In this document: in pieces, positions 35,910 through 46,048 of the stretch
Position numbering within the stretch: the first letter of the stretch is position 1
Layout: every line of letters starts with the position of its first letter
NCBI GenBank assembly: GCA_029550345.1
Contig: JAKPHK010000031.1
Coordinates: 62,001 to 126,000 of the forward strand
Length of the DNA stretch: 64,000 nt
From: Pseudomonadota bacterium
Lineage (GTDB): Bacteria; Pseudomonadota; Alphaproteobacteria; Sphingomonadales; Sphingomonadaceae
Direction: 5' to 3'
The notes under the pieces: model-generated
The model's input: only the letters and a program-made list of their open reading frames with translations
Database searches by the model: none
What the model was told of the DNA's origin: nothing
Program-made: the position numbers and the translations under genes

Positions 35910-37148
35910 ATGAGGATGCCAGCACTGTTCATCGCTGCGGCCACGGCGCTTGCCCTGACTGCTCCTGCCCATGCCAAGACGATCGATGTCGCCGCCGGAG
36001 ATGGCGCGCAGGCCCGCTTGCAGGAGGCGCTGATCGTTGCCGAACCGGGCGACGTTGTGCAGCTTGGGGCAGGGCGGTTCGTGTTGACCGATGGCCTCAG
36101 CCTTGACGTGAACGGGGTGACGGTGCGCGGTGCCGGGATGCAATCGACCGTGCTCGATTTCACTGGCCAGCAAGGCGCAGGCGAGGGGCTGCTGGTCACA
36201 TCCGATGATGTCACCCTGCGCGATTTCGCGGTGGAGAACACCAAGGGCGACGGGATCAAGTCCAAGGGTGCGGACAACATCGTCTATTACCGGGTCCGCG
36301 TAACCTGGACCGGTGGGCCGAAGGAAACCAACGGCGCCTATGGCATCTACCCGGTTTCCAGCACCGGTGTTCTGGTTGACGGGTGCGAGGTTTCGGGCGC
36401 TTCCGATGCCGGGATCTATGTCGGGCAGTCCAAGGCGATCACCGTGCGGTATAATTTCGTTGAGCAGAACGTCGCCGGTATCGAGATTGAGAACAGTCGT
36501 GATGCGTTCGTAAACGACAACTTCGTGACCCGGAACACTGGCGGAATTCTGGTGTTCGATCTGCCCAACCTGCCGGTGATGGGTGGGGGGAATGTGATAA
36601 TTACGCGGAACATCGTGTTCGGAAACGACACGCCCAACTTTGCCCCCAAAGGCAATATTGTCGCCACCGTACCGCGTGGTACGGGTATCATGGTGATGGC
36701 CAACGATAGCGTTAGCATTGCCAAGAACCATCTGGATGCCAACCCGACAGCGCATATCATGGTTGTCAGCTATCCAATGCCGTTCAAGGACGCGCGCTAC
36801 ATTCCCACTCCGCGTAATGTTTTGATCCTCTCAAACGAATTCGGGCTGGGCGGCTATGATCCGGCGTTCGATGGCGGTGCAGAGTTACTGGCTGGGTTAG
36901 AAAGCAGATCCTTGCCAAATGTACTATGGGACGGTTTGGGACAGCCGCCGCGGGCGTCTGACGGATCGAACTCGTATGCCCTGTCACTCAATTTGCCGTC
37001 ACAGGGCTCCGGTCTGGGGCAGGCCCGTCCGAAAGTGCTCCTTCTGCCTAAAGACGTGCCGCCCCCACCGGTTCCTGTTTCCCAAGCATCCAAAGCGCCG
37101 CCCTATCCGGGTGCACCCCACGAGTTGGAGGCCCGGATAACGCGATGA
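35910..37148 (+). CDS. Parallel beta-helix repeat protein (TIGR03805-like), secreted
   Basis: 412 residues with a Sec signal peptide ending ALTAPAHA. Right-handed beta-helix coils run from about 30 to 300, with repeated pattern such as NGVTVRGAG, DVTLRDFAVENTKGDGI, AITVRYNFVEQN and DAFVNDNFV. Family members of this type are encoded with a SO2930/HNE_0200-type c-type cytochrome, as here, where the next gene overlaps by ATGA. The start is ATG 35910 or 35916. The later half (about 36560-37060) is less GC-rich than neighbours. No enzyme activity is known. Confidence 0.85.
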   Translation: MRMPALFIAAATALALTAPAHAKTIDVAAGDGAQARLQEALIVAEPGDVVQLGAGRFVLTDGLSLDVNGVTVRGAGMQSTVLDFTGQQGAGEGLLVTSDDVTLRDFAVENTKGDGIKSKGADNIVYYRVRVTWTGGPKETNGAYGIYPVSSTGVLVDGCEVSGASDAGIYVGQSKAITVRYNFVEQNVAGIEIENSRDAFVNDNFVTRNTGGILVFDLPNLPVMGGGNVIITRNIVFGNDTPNFAPKGNIVATVPRGTGIMVMANDSVSIAKNHLDANPTAHIMVVSYPMPFKDARYIPTPRNVLILSNEFGLGGYDPAFDGGAELLAGLESRSLPNVLWDGLGQPPRASDGSNSYALSLNLPSQGSGLGQARPKVLLLPKDVPPPPVPVSQASKAPPYPGAPHELEARITR

Positions 37149-38131
37149 GGCTGTTCGCAGCCGCTTTGCTTCTGATGGGCGCGGCACTGGCCGCAAAGAC
37201 CGCGCCTGCGCCCGCAGCTAACGACCAGGCGGCAACCAACGGCACTTACCCCCAAACGCTCGCCGAGTACGGCTTCTTCACTGACGCGGCTGGGACCAAG
37301 CCGGCACCCGGCGTGACCCCCTATCGCCTCAATACTCCGCTGTGGTCTGATGGAGCTGAAAAGGCGCGGTTTCTGTACCTGCCGCCCGGGGCGCAGGCCA
37401 AGGCCAACGGCGATGGATTGCTGAACCTTCCGGTCGGATCGGCGCTGATCAAGACCTTCAAGCTGGAAGGGCGCCTGATTGAAACGCGGGTTCTGCTGCA
37501 CCGCCCGGCGGGTTGGGTGGCGCTGCCCTATCAGTGGAACGCCGAACAGACCGACGCCCGGCTGGTCCTGGCGGGGGCGCGGATCGATACCAGAACCCCG
37601 GCGGGTGAGGCGATTTCCTATGCGATCCCCAACAAGAACCAGTGCAAGGAATGCCATGCGCTTGGCGGGCAAGTGGTCCCGATCGGTCCCAAGGCGCGCA
37701 ACCTTTCGGCGCAGTGGCTCAAGGATTTCGCCCGGGCGGGAATGCTCGATACGGTCCCCAAGATAACCCGGCGCGTGCCGCTGTGGGAGGAGCGCGCCAA
37801 AGCGCCGCTGGCCGATGCCGCGCGCGGCTATCTCGATGCCAATTGCGCCCATTGCCACAACCCCCAGGGCGCGGCCTCCAATTCCGGGCTGTTCCTGGCC
37901 TGGGAGATCACCGATCCGGTGATGCTCGGCTTCGGCAAGCGTCCGGTTGCGGCAGGGCGCGGTTCAGGCGGGCTGCAATTCGATATTGTCCCCGGAAAGC
38001 CCGCTGAATCGATCCTCTATCACCGCATGGCCAGCCTCGAAGGCGGGGTTTCGATGCCGGAAGTGGGCAGGGCGAGCCTTGACCGCGATGGATTGCAGGT
38101 TGTTGAAGCCTGGATAAAGGGCCTGCGCTAG
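37145..38131 (+). CDS. Di-haem c-type cytochrome (SO2930/TIGR03806-like)
   Basis: 328 residues with a signal peptide (MRLFAAALLLMGAALA). Two haem-binding motifs are seen, CKECH at 167-171 and CAHCH at 234-238, with a conserved RLNTPLWSDGAEK segment before the first. It is periplasmic. It is coupled to the beta-helix gene by an ATGA overlap; these two families occur together in many proteobacteria. Its electron partner and substrate are unknown. Cytochrome c maturation is presumed to be encoded elsewhere. Confidence 0.87.
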   Translation: MRLFAAALLLMGAALAAKTAPAPAANDQAATNGTYPQTLAEYGFFTDAAGTKPAPGVTPYRLNTPLWSDGAEKARFLYLPPGAQAKANGDGLLNLPVGSALIKTFKLEGRLIETRVLLHRPAGWVALPYQWNAEQTDARLVLAGARIDTRTPAGEAISYAIPNKNQCKECHALGGQVVPIGPKARNLSAQWLKDFARAGMLDTVPKITRRVPLWEERAKAPLADAARGYLDANCAHCHNPQGAASNSGLFLAWEITDPVMLGFGKRPVAAGRGSGGLQFDIVPGKPAESILYHRMASLEGGVSMPEVGRASLDRDGLQVVEAWIKGLR

Positions 38132-38194
38132 ACCTGCGGCGATGCCTCGCCTAAAGCGCTGGCAACAGGGGTTTCCAACCCGGGGAGTTTGAAT

Positions 38195-38887
38195 TTGCGC
38201 AAGATCGGCCTGATCGGCGGCATGAGCTGGCTGTCGACCCGTACCTATTACGACCACATCAACAAGCTGGTTCAGACCAGAAAGGGTTTTCCGGCCAGCG
38301 CGCCGATGCTGATCGAAAGCCTTGATTACACCTCGCTGTCACGGCTTTCGAGCGCCGAGGAATGGAAGCACGCTGCCGAAACTCTGTGCGATTCGGCCAA
38401 GCGTCTGGAAGGGGCAGGCGCCAGTGCGCTGCTGATCGGCGCCAATGCGATGCACAAGGTCTATGACCGGGTGGCTGAGGCCGTCGGTGTGCCTGTCATC
38501 CACATTGCCGAATGCGTGGCCGCGAAAATGGCTGCGGATGGTGTCAAGAAGGCCGCGCTGATCGGCACCCGCAACGTGATGCTGGAAAGCTTCTATCGCC
38601 AGAAGCTGATCCAGCGCGATATCGAGCTGCTGCCGCCGGAAATGGGCTTTGTCGAAACGCTCGACCGGATCATTTATGATGAGCTTCTGCAGGGCAAGGC
38701 CAGCCGGCAGGCTGAGCGTGAGCTCAAGACGATCCTGACCAACCTGGCCCAGGATGGCGCCGAAGCGGTGGTGCTGGGCTGCACCGAACTGGAAATGGTG
38801 GTCGATGTCGACGCCAATGTCCTGCCGATCTATGATTGCACCCGGATCCATGCCGAAGCGGCAGTGGACTGGATCTTGGGGGATTGA
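38195..38887 (+). CDS. Aspartate/glutamate racemase family protein with altered active site
   Basis: 230 residues from a TTG start at 38195, with GGGGAG seven bases upstream. Another TTG at 38189 is too close to that site. The start RKIGLIGGMSW is that of the YgeA/RacX group. The C-terminal catalytic Cys is present (Cys196 in LGCTE), but the first motif, usually xTNTMHK, reads GANAMHK (82-88), so the Thr of the catalytic Thr/Cys pair is Ala83. Racemase activity may be reduced or changed. Not in an evident operon. Confidence 0.82.
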   Translation: MRKIGLIGGMSWLSTRTYYDHINKLVQTRKGFPASAPMLIESLDYTSLSRLSSAEEWKHAAETLCDSAKRLEGAGASALLIGANAMHKVYDRVAEAVGVPVIHIAECVAAKMAADGVKKAALIGTRNVMLESFYRQKLIQRDIELLPPEMGFVETLDRIIYDELLQGKASRQAERELKTILTNLAQDGAEAVVLGCTELEMVVDVDANVLPIYDCTRIHAEAAVDWILGD

Positions 38888-38945
38888 TGTCTTTGCCGGT
38901 TCTTTCAGGCGTGAAACATCCTGAATTTGTCGGCCACGCCCGCCA

Positions 38946-40109
38946 ATGAGCACCCGCGCGCCCTTTGCCTGCGATCCGGCGCACAGCCGCGGGCGGGAAT
39001 TCCCGATCGAGCAGTCGCTTGCCCGCGGCCCGCGCAGTGCGTTTCAGCGCGATCGTGACCGGGTGGTCCATTCGATCGCCTTTCGGCGGCTGCGCCACAA
39101 GACCCAGGTGTTCATTGCCCCCGATGGCGATCACTACCGTGTCCGGCTGACCCACAGCCTGGAAGTGGCGCAGATCGGCCGGGTGATCGCCCGCGCGCTC
39201 GGCCTGGATGAGGACCTGACCGAGGCGCTGTGCCTGGCCCATGATATCGGCCATCCGCCCTTCGGCCACGCCGGAGAGGAAGCGCTGGACAATGCCCTCG
39301 CGCGGTTCGGCGGGTTTGATCACAACGCCCAGTGCCTGCGGGTGCTGATGCGGCTGGAAAGCCCCTATTGCGAGCATGACGGGCTGAACCTGTCATGGGA
39401 AATGCTTGAAGGGCTGGCCAAGCACAATGGCCCGGTCGGGATGGTTCCCTGGGCCCTGGCCGAACTGGATGCCGACTATCCGCTGGATCTGCGCGAATGG
39501 GGTTCGCTCGAAGCCCAGGTCGCCGCGCTGGCCGATGACATCGCCTATGACAATCACGACATTGACGACGGACTGCGCGCCGGTTTCCTCGATCTGGAGG
39601 AACTGCTGACGCTTGATTTCGTGGCCGACCAGTGGCGCGCGATCGAACGCAAGTTTCCCGGTGCCGCGCAGGATCGGCGTCTGCGCGAACTGGTCCGCAG
39701 CCAAATCGGGCTGATGGTCAACGATCTGATCGGTGAAACCGCCGCGCGGGCTGTGGACCTGTCCAGCGTCGATGAAGTCCGCGCCGCCGGGCGCGCCACC
39801 GCCGCCTTTACCCCGGCGATGGCCGATGCCGAGCGCCGCCTGAAGGCATTCATGTATGAGCGGCTCTATCATCACCCCCAGCAGCTTGCCACGGCCGAGC
39901 GGGCCAGGGCGGTGACGGCGGAGCTTTATGCCGCCTATGCCCAGAAGCCGGAACTGATGGAGCAAAGCTGGTCCGCCTCGCTCCCGCAGGAAGAGCCCGC
40001 GCGCAGCCGCCACATCGCCGATTACATCGCAGGGATGACCGATCGCTTTGCGATTGCGGCCCATGCCGCCGTCTATGGCCGCACCCCGGAAGGGCTGCGC
40101 AATGTCTAA
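38946..40109 (+). CDS. dgt: Deoxyguanosinetriphosphate triphosphohydrolase-like (HD domain)
   Basis: 387 residues, of the shorter dGTPase class. Metal ligands His70, His99 and Asp100 are in LTHSLEVAQ and LAHDIGHPPFGH, and a later Asp in ALADDIAYDNHDID. It cleaves dNTPs to nucleoside and triphosphate. The stop overlaps the following oxidoreductase-like gene by 8 bases, so the two are coupled. Confidence 0.92.
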   Translation: MSTRAPFACDPAHSRGREFPIEQSLARGPRSAFQRDRDRVVHSIAFRRLRHKTQVFIAPDGDHYRVRLTHSLEVAQIGRVIARALGLDEDLTEALCLAHDIGHPPFGHAGEEALDNALARFGGFDHNAQCLRVLMRLESPYCEHDGLNLSWEMLEGLAKHNGPVGMVPWALAELDADYPLDLREWGSLEAQVAALADDIAYDNHDIDDGLRAGFLDLEELLTLDFVADQWRAIERKFPGAAQDRRLRELVRSQIGLMVNDLIGETAARAVDLSSVDEVRAAGRATAAFTPAMADAERRLKAFMYERLYHHPQQLATAERARAVTAELYAAYAQKPELMEQSWSASLPQEEPARSRHIADYIAGMTDRFAIAAHAAVYGRTPEGLRNV

Positions 40110-40788
40110 ACCGACGCGGATCGCTCTTGTCGGCGCGACCGGGCTGGTCGGCATGAGCCTGATCCGGCTGGCAGTGAACCGGCCGGACATCCGGCTGGTC
40201 GCAGTCTCGCGCCGCGAAGTGGCACTGCCGCCGGGCGCCAGAATGGAAGTCCTGGTGGCCGACCCATCGGGCTGGGGCGATGCGATTGCCGCCGCTAACG
40301 CCGATGTGCTGGTCTGCGCGCTGGGCACGACGATCAAGAAGGTTGGCGGCGATCAGGCCGCCTTTCGCGCGGTTGATCAGGATCTGGTACTGGCCTGCGG
40401 CAAGGCTGCCAAGGCCGCCGGAATCCGTCAGATGATCGCGGTTTCATCGGTTGGGGCCGATCCGCTGGCGCGCAATTTCTACCTCAAGGTCAAGGGTGAG
40501 ACCGAGCAGGCGCTGGGCAAGCTCGGCATTCCTCGGCTCGATCTGCTGCGCCCCGGCCTGCTGCGGGGACCGCGCGGGGAGCTGCGCCCGGCGGAAAAGC
40601 TGGCGATGCTGGTCAGCCCGCTGACCGACCTGCTGATGCACGGCGGCTATCGCAAATACCGCTCGATCAAGGCCCGGACCGTGGCCGAAGCGATTGTCGG
40701 TCTGACGCGTGAGGCGATGGCCGGGCGGTTTGTGTTCGAGCACGATGCGATCCTGCGCGCCGCGCGCAAGGGGCAAAGCATCCTGTAA
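40102..40788 (+). CDS. NAD(P)-binding protein, HTATIP2-like atypical SDR
   Basis: 228 residues. Rossmann motif VGATGLVGMSL at about 8-18, then ALGTTIKKVGG and SSVGAD, features of the TIP30/CC3-like extended SDRs. It starts 8 bases within dgt; an in-frame start at 40048 would overlap more deeply and is not used. Substrate unknown. It ends just before the glycine riboswitch. Confidence 0.83.
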   Translation: MSKPTRIALVGATGLVGMSLIRLAVNRPDIRLVAVSRREVALPPGARMEVLVADPSGWGDAIAAANADVLVCALGTTIKKVGGDQAAFRAVDQDLVLACGKAAKAAGIRQMIAVSSVGADPLARNFYLKVKGETEQALGKLGIPRLDLLRPGLLRGPRGELRPAEKLAMLVSPLTDLLMHGGYRKYRSIKARTVAEAIVGLTREAMAGRFVFEHDAILRAARKGQSIL

Positions 40789-40854
40789 CGGGGATCGCGG
40801 CAGCGGCCCCATTGACTCGCACGGCGGGCCAAGCCATCCCGATTGGCGTCGCTG

Positions 40855-41049
40855 ATCGCGCGGGAGAGCTCCGGTGATTCGTTTCGGATCATCGGGCGCC
40901 GAAGGAGCAACCGCCCCGGAATCTCTCAGGCAAACGGACCGCGTGGGTCGATAGCGATACTCTGGAAAGAGGTGCGCCAGACGCATCCGCCGAAGGGGTA
41001 ACCTCGGGCTTTGCCCCGGGGGAAAGCTCTCAGGTTTCCGTGACAGAGG
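40855..41049 (+). promoter_or_regulatory. Tandem glycine riboswitch
   Basis: Two aptamers in series. Aptamer 1 (about 40855-40944) has GGGAGAG, GCGCCGAAGGAGCAA and TCTCAGGCAAACGGACC. Aptamer 2 (about 40960-41049) has GGAAAGAGG, CCGCCGAAGGGGTAA, CTCTCAGG and GTGACAGAGG. These are the conserved glycine aptamer blocks. It lies just upstream of the glycine cleavage genes, its classical location, where glycine binding turns expression on. Confidence 0.97.
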
Positions 41050-41050
41050 G

Positions 41051-41085
41051 GGCACAGACTTTTTCGTTCTGTGCGGAGCTGTGCC
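41051..41085 (+). promoter_or_regulatory. Putative two-state expression platform for gcvT
   Basis: GCACAGA (41052-41058) can pair with TCTGTGC (41068-41074), or GGCACAG (41051-41057) can pair with CTGTGCC (41079-41085). The two cannot form together. The first leaves the GGAG ribosome site (41075-41078) free; the second traps it in the loop next to the stem. This fits translational control by aptamer 2; no terminator T-run is placed after a hairpin here. Confidence 0.55.
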
Positions 41086-41086
41086 T

Positions 41087-42220
41087 GTGTCCGAAGCCGA
41101 AGACCATACCGAAGAACAGCCGATCGAAGTGCTGACCCTGCCGCTTGACGCCTGGCACCGCGCGCGCGGCGGGCGGATGGTGGAATTCGCAGGATACTGG
41201 ATGCCGGTCCAGTACGAAGGGATCATTGCCGAACACCAGTGGACGCGGGAAAGCGCCGGGCTGTTCGATGTGTCGCACATGGGCCAGTTGTTCATCAGTG
41301 GCGACGGGGTTGAGGCGGCACTGGAAGCGGTGCTGCCGATTGACCTTACCACGCTCAAGCCGTTCGGCCCGCGCTATTCGATGCTGCTTGATGAACACGG
41401 CGGGATACTGGACGATCTGATGGTCACCCGCTGGAATTCCGGTTTCTACCTGGTGGTCAACGGCGCTACCAAGTGGGACGATATTGCCCACCTGCGCGAG
41501 CATCTGCCGGACGAGATCACCCTGACCCATCTGGAAGACAGCGCACTTCTGGCGCTGCAAGGGCCCAAAGCGGCCGAGGCGCTGGCGCGGATCACGACCG
41601 GCGAGTGGCCTCTTTCGGCGCTGACCTTCATGAAAGGCGGGCAGTTCAAGATTGACGGGGTCGATGCCTGGATCAGCCGTTCTGGCTATACCGGTGAAGA
41701 CGGGTTCGAAATCGCCGTACCGGCCGAAGAGGCAGCGCGAATTGCCGAACTGATCTGCGCCCAGAGCGAAGTGAAGCCGATCGGCCTTGGTGCACGGGAC
41801 TCGCTGCGGCTTGAGGCTGGGCTGCCGCTTTACGGGCACGATCTTTCGCCCGATCACTCGCCGGTCGATGCCGATCTGCTGTTCGCGGTCAACAAGCGCC
41901 GCCGCAGCGAAGGCGGCTTTATCGGTGCCGAACACGTGCTGCGCGATCTGGCCCAGGGCACGGCGCAGGTGCGGGTTGGCCTTGCCCTCGAAGGCCGTCA
42001 GGCTGCGCGCGAGGGGGCAGAGGTTTACGCCGGTAATCAAAAGGTTGGCGTGCTGACTTCGGGTGGATTCTCGCCCACGCTGGGCCATCCGATCGCGATG
42101 GCTTATGTGGATCGCGAGCAGGCCGGTGAAGGCACTGCGCTGGAAATCGACGTGCGCGGCAAGCGACTGCCGGCGCGCATTACGCCCATGCCTTTCGTTC
42201 CCCACCGCTATCATCGCTGA
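41087..42220 (+). CDS. gcvT: Glycine cleavage system T protein (aminomethyltransferase)
   Basis: 377 residues. It moves the aminomethyl carbon from lipoyl-GcvH to tetrahydrofolate. Motifs are [12 protein letters not shown] at the start, [27 protein letters not shown] and the folate-binding [18 protein letters not shown]. Two GTG starts are possible: 41087 lies eight bases after GGAG and is preferred; 41081 is two bases after it and inside the switch stem. It opens the gcvT-H-PA-PB operon under the glycine riboswitch. Confidence 0.95.
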   Translation: MSEAEDHTEEQPIEVLTLPLDAWHRARGGRMVEFAGYWMPVQYEGIIAEHQWTRESAGLFDVSHMGQLFISGDGVEAALEAVLPIDLTTLKPFGPRYSMLLDEHGGILDDLMVTRWNSGFYLVVNGATKWDDIAHLREHLPDEITLTHLEDSALLALQGPKAAEALARITTGEWPLSALTFMKGGQFKIDGVDAWISRSGYTGEDGFEIAVPAEEAARIAELICAQSEVKPIGLGARDSLRLEAGLPLYGHDLSPDHSPVDADLLFAVNKRRRSEGGFIGAEHVLRDLAQGTAQVRVGLALEGRQAAREGAEVYAGNQKVGVLTSGGFSPTLGHPIAMAYVDREQAGEGTALEIDVRGKRLPARITPMPFVPHRYHR

Positions 42221-42230
42221 GGAGTTACCT

Positions 42231-42602
42231 ATGCCCCGCTACTTTACCGAAGACCACGAATGGATCGAAGTTGACGGCGATACTGGCACGGTCGGGATCA
42301 CCGACTATGCCCAGAGCCAGCTGGGTGACATCACCTTCGTCGAATTGCCCGAGGCGGGCAGCGCCGTGAACAAGGGCGATGCCCCCTGCGTGGTCGATAG
42401 CGTCAAGGCTGCCAGCGACGTCTATGCGCCGGTCAGCGGCACCGTCACCGAAAGCAACGCCGCGCTGGAAGGCGAACCGGAACTGGTCAACAACGATGCC
42501 GAAACCGGCGGCTGGCTGTTCCGCCTGACCCTATCCGATCCGGCCGAGCTGGACGGGTTGATGGACAAGGCCGCCTATGACGAGTTCGTGAAGGGGCTGT
42601 AA
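42231..42602 (+). CDS. gcvH: Glycine cleavage system H protein
   Basis: 123 residues with lipoylated Lys59 in [13 protein letters not shown]. It shuttles the aminomethyl group between GcvP and GcvT. GAGGAG lies just upstream of the ATG at 42231. It is the second gene of the operon, ten bases after gcvT. Length and motif are entirely normal. Confidence 0.97.
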   Translation: MPRYFTEDHEWIEVDGDTGTVGITDYAQSQLGDITFVELPEAGSAVNKGDAPCVVDSVKAASDVYAPVSGTVTESNAALEGEPELVNNDAETGGWLFRLTLSDPAELDGLMDKAAYDEFVKGL

Positions 42603-42606
42603 GGTA

Positions 42607-43965
42607 ATGCGCTACCTGCCCCTGACCGGAGCCGACCGCGCCGAAATGCTTGGCGTTATCGGGGCCGCCACGGTCGATGACCTGTTCGTCGATGTCCCTG
42701 CCGAAGCGCGCTTGCCAGGCCCGATCGCAGGGCTGCCGATGCACGCCAGCGAAATGGCGGTGGAACGGCATATGGGCGCGCTGGCGGCGAAGAACGTCAG
42801 CGCCGGATCGGCGCCGTTCTTTCTGGGGGCAGGGGCCTATCGCCACCATGTTCCGGCCAGCGTCGATCATCTGATCCAGCGCGGCGAGTTCCTGACCGCC
42901 TATACCCCCTACCAGCCGGAAATCGCCCAGGGCACCTTGCAGGTGCTGTTCGAGTTCCAGACCCAGGTGGCGCGGCTGTTTGGGGTAGAGGTGGCCAATG
43001 CCTCGATGTACGATGGCTCGACCGCCGCATGGGAAGCGGTGGCGATGGCCGGGCGGATCACCAAGCGCAAGAAGGCCGTTCTGTGCCGCGGGCTGCACCC
43101 GCACTATGTCGGCACGGTCCGCACTATGGCGAAGTTCACCGGCGATGTGATCGATTACAGGGCGCCGAAGCTGGAAGCCGAACCGGATACCGCCGGGGTG
43201 ATCTCTGCGATCGATGGCGAAACCAGCTGCGTGGTGGTGCAGTATCCCGATATCCTCGGCCGGATCCCCGATCTGGCCGCAATCGCCGAGGCGGCCCATG
43301 CACAGGGCGCGCTGCTGGTGGCGGTGGTGACCGAGCCGGTTGCACTGGGCCTGATCGAGGCGCCGGGCAATCTGGGCGCCGATATCGTGGTGGGTGAAGG
43401 GCAGTCGCTCGGCGTCGGGTTGCAGTTCGGCGGGCCATACCTTGGCCTGTTCGGCTGCCGGGAAAAGTTCGTACGGCAGATGCCCGGCCGACTCTGCGGT
43501 GAGACGGTCGATGCCGAGGGCAAGCGCGGTTACGTGTTGACGCTTTCAACCCGAGAGCAGCACATCCGGCGTGAGAAGGCGACCAGCAATATCTGCACCA
43601 ATGCAGGGCTTTGCGCACTGGCCTTCAGCATTCACATGACCTTGCTGGGCGGGGAAGGGCTGGGGCAGCTGGCTCGGGTCAGCCACGCCCGCGCGCAAGC
43701 GGCGGCGGCGCGGCTGGCCAGGGTGCCGGGTGTAACGGTGCTGAACCACGCCTATGTCAACGAATTCACCGTGATCCTGCCCGGCGATGCGCGAGAGGCG
43801 GTGCGGGCGATGGCGGACCGCTTCGTGCTGGGCGGCGTCTCGCTCGGGCGGCTCTATCCCGATGCTTCCGATCTGGCGCAGGGCCTGCTGGTCTGCACCA
43901 GTGAGCTGACCACGGATGAGGATATCGAGGCGCTGGGCGCGGCGCTGGAAGGAGTGCTGGCATGA
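42607..43965 (+). CDS. gcvPA: Glycine dehydrogenase (decarboxylating) subunit 1
   Basis: 452 residues, the alpha subunit of the split P protein. It has [21 protein letters not shown] and a [14 protein letters not shown] turn of the GcvPA family. It lacks the PLP lysine, which is in the B subunit. With GcvPB it decarboxylates glycine and passes the aminomethyl group to GcvH. The stop overlaps the gcvPB start (ATGA), so the subunits are made in equal amounts. Confidence 0.95.
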   Translation: MRYLPLTGADRAEMLGVIGAATVDDLFVDVPAEARLPGPIAGLPMHASEMAVERHMGALAAKNVSAGSAPFFLGAGAYRHHVPASVDHLIQRGEFLTAYTPYQPEIAQGTLQVLFEFQTQVARLFGVEVANASMYDGSTAAWEAVAMAGRITKRKKAVLCRGLHPHYVGTVRTMAKFTGDVIDYRAPKLEAEPDTAGVISAIDGETSCVVVQYPDILGRIPDLAAIAEAAHAQGALLVAVVTEPVALGLIEAPGNLGADIVVGEGQSLGVGLQFGGPYLGLFGCREKFVRQMPGRLCGETVDAEGKRGYVLTLSTREQHIRREKATSNICTNAGLCALAFSIHMTLLGGEGLGQLARVSHARAQAAAARLARVPGVTVLNHAYVNEFTVILPGDAREAVRAMADRFVLGGVSLGRLYPDASDLAQGLLVCTSELTTDEDIEALGAALEGVLA

Positions 43966-45527
43966 GCGGGGTCAACGCAAGCGGCTGGCGCCCGGAAATG
44001 GGCAGCGCCGAGGCGGCCGACATGGCAACGGCCAGCGGCGACAAGGGGCTGATGCTGGAAGAGCCGCTGATCTTCGAACTGGCCGCCCCGGGGACGACCG
44101 GAGTGGATATCGATGCGCCGGGCGCGCAGCCGCTGGCTTCGCTCGGCAAATTCCTGCGCAAGGATATGGCCGCGCTGCCGGGGCTGAGTGAGCCGGAAAC
44201 GGTGCGCCACTATACCCGGCTTTCGCGGCAGAACTATGCGATCGATCTGGGGCCGTTCCCGCTGGGATCGTGCACCATGAAGCACAACCCGCGCCTCAAC
44301 GAAAAGGTCGCGCGGCTGCCGGGCTTTGCCGACGTTCACCCGTTGGCCCCGCAGCAGACCGTGAGCGGGGCGCTGGAAGCGATCAACCAGCTGGCCTTCT
44401 GGCTGATCGAGCTGACCGGGATGCACGGCGTGGCGATGAGCCCCAAGGCCGGTGCGCACGGCGAGCTGTGCGGGGTGCTGTGCATCAAGGCCGCACTTGA
44501 GGCCCGGGGTGAGGATCGTAAAGTCCTGCTGGTGCCGGAAAGCGCCCACGGCACCAATCCCGCAACCGCGGCCTTTGCCGGATTCACTATCGAGAATATT
44601 CCGGCCACTGACGAAGGCCGGGTCGATTTTGCGGCGCTGGAAGCGCGGTTGGGGCCGGACGTTGCCGGGGTGATGATCACCAACCCCAACACTTGCGGCC
44701 TGTTTGAGCGCGACATGAAGCGGATCGGCGATGCGGTCCACGCTGCGGGCGGCTATGTCTATTGCGACGGGGCCAATTTCAACGCGATCGTCGGTAAGGT
44801 TCGCCCGGGCGATCTCGGCATCGATGCGATGCACATCAACCTGCACAAGACCTTTTCGACCCCACACGGCGGGGGCGGGCCGGGGTCTGGTCCGGTGGTG
44901 CTGTCAGAGGCTCTCAGCCCGTTCGGGCCGCTGCCTTACACGGCGAAGATGCCGGATGGCTCGGTCCGGCTGGTCGAGGAAGAGAATGCAACCGAGATGG
45001 GCCACAGTCAGGCCTTCGGGCGGATGGCGGCGTTCCATGGGCAGATGGGGATGTTCACCCGCGCGCTGGCCTACATCCTCAGCCACGGGGCCGATGGCCT
45101 TAAACAGGTTGCCGAAGACGCGGTGCTCAACGCCAACTATGTCCTGCGCAGCCTGGACGGAGAGCTTGACGCCCCGTTCGGCGCCAGCGGCCCCTGCATG
45201 CACGAGGCGCTGTTCAGTGATGCCAACCTTGCTGAAGGGTTCTCCACGCTCGACATCGCCAAGGGCCTGATCGACGAAGGGTTCCACCCGATGACGGTCT
45301 ATTTCCCGCTGGTGGTCCATGGCGCGATGCTGGTCGAGCCGACCGAGACTGAGAGCAAGGCCGGGCTCGATCGCTTTATCGGATCGCTGCGCAGCCTGGC
45401 GCGCCGAGCCAGGCAGGGTGACCCGGCGCTGAAAAGCGCGCCGCACTTCGCCCCGCGGCGGCGGCTCGATGAAACCCAGGCCGCGCGCAAGCCGGTTCTG
45501 GCGTGGAAGGGCGATCGGGAGGCATAG
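43962..45527 (+). CDS. gcvPB: Glycine dehydrogenase (decarboxylating) subunit 2
   Basis: 521 residues. PLP-binding Lys296 is in [17 protein letters not shown]. Other conserved blocks are [14 protein letters not shown] and [13 protein letters not shown]. It is the catalytic subunit of the split P protein. The first 30 residues ([20 protein letters not shown]) are less conserved in look. The ABA4-like gene starts four bases after its stop. Confidence 0.95.
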   Translation: MSGVNASGWRPEMGSAEAADMATASGDKGLMLEEPLIFELAAPGTTGVDIDAPGAQPLASLGKFLRKDMAALPGLSEPETVRHYTRLSRQNYAIDLGPFPLGSCTMKHNPRLNEKVARLPGFADVHPLAPQQTVSGALEAINQLAFWLIELTGMHGVAMSPKAGAHGELCGVLCIKAALEARGEDRKVLLVPESAHGTNPATAAFAGFTIENIPATDEGRVDFAALEARLGPDVAGVMITNPNTCGLFERDMKRIGDAVHAAGGYVYCDGANFNAIVGKVRPGDLGIDAMHINLHKTFSTPHGGGGPGSGPVVLSEALSPFGPLPYTAKMPDGSVRLVEEENATEMGHSQAFGRMAAFHGQMGMFTRALAYILSHGADGLKQVAEDAVLNANYVLRSLDGELDAPFGASGPCMHEALFSDANLAEGFSTLDIAKGLIDEGFHPMTVYFPLVVHGAMLVEPTETESKAGLDRFIGSLRSLARRARQGDPALKSAPHFAPRRRLDETQAARKPVLAWKGDREA

Positions 45528-45531
45528 CGCG

Positions 45532-45990
45532 ATGTGGGCAGGCCTGTTCAGCTTCGTTTCGATCGTGGCAATGATTGGCTGGGTCCTGCTCGCCGCCTTT
45601 CCGCGCAAGCCCTTGACCCATAGCGCGATCCTCTACCTCGGGGTCGGGCTGCTGTGCCTATGCTATGCGGTGTTTTTCGCCATGGTGAAGGGCGGGCTGG
45701 CTGACCCCGGATTGCCCGCCGGGGCCGCTGCCCAGTCGGTGGATTTCACCTCGATCGCCGGGGTGCGTGCGATCTTCCAGAGCGATGGCGGGGTGCTGAT
45801 CGGGTGGACGCACTATCTGGCGTTTGATCTGTTCACCGGAATGTGGATTGCCCGCGATGCAGATGGGAAGGGCTTTTCCCGGCTGGCTCAGTTGCCGTTC
45901 CTGTTCTTCACATTCATGCTCGGCCCGATCGGACTGCTCGGTTGGCTGGTGATGCGTGAAAAGCGCGCCCGCGCGCTGGGGCGGGGCTGA
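45532..45990 (+). CDS. ABA4-like (DUF4281) membrane protein
   Basis: 152 residues with four predicted helices (about 2-22, 30-50, 85-105, 118-140). DLFTGMWIARDA and FTFMLGPIGLLGWL fit the ABA4/DUF4281 family, named after the plant neoxanthin gene; bacterial members may be carotenoid-linked, but this is unproven. The ATG is four bases after gcvPB, so it may be read with the glycine operon. A start upstream at 45469 would overlap gcvPB and is not used. Confidence 0.82.
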   Translation: MWAGLFSFVSIVAMIGWVLLAAFPRKPLTHSAILYLGVGLLCLCYAVFFAMVKGGLADPGLPAGAAAQSVDFTSIAGVRAIFQSDGGVLIGWTHYLAFDLFTGMWIARDADGKGFSRLAQLPFLFFTFMLGPIGLLGWLVMREKRARALGRG

Positions 45991-45992
45991 TC

Positions 45993-46007
45993 AGCCTGCG
46001 TCAGGCT
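45993..46007 (+). terminator. Possible weak terminator after the gcv/ABA4-like operon
   Basis: AGCCTG (45993-45998), loop CGT, CAGGCT (46002-46007) begins two bases after the stop codon, then CAATTTGTT. A short stem with a poor T-run, so a weak call. Confidence 0.35.
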
Positions 46008-46048
46008 CAATTTGTTATCGCCAGCGCACGGCGCGGCACTGCGACCAG

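Noticed and set aside
41059..41064. T-run ACTTTTT after the riboswitch read as a terminator
   Set aside because: The T-run lies in a hairpin loop and not after a stem, so a transcription terminator is not supported; translational control fits better.
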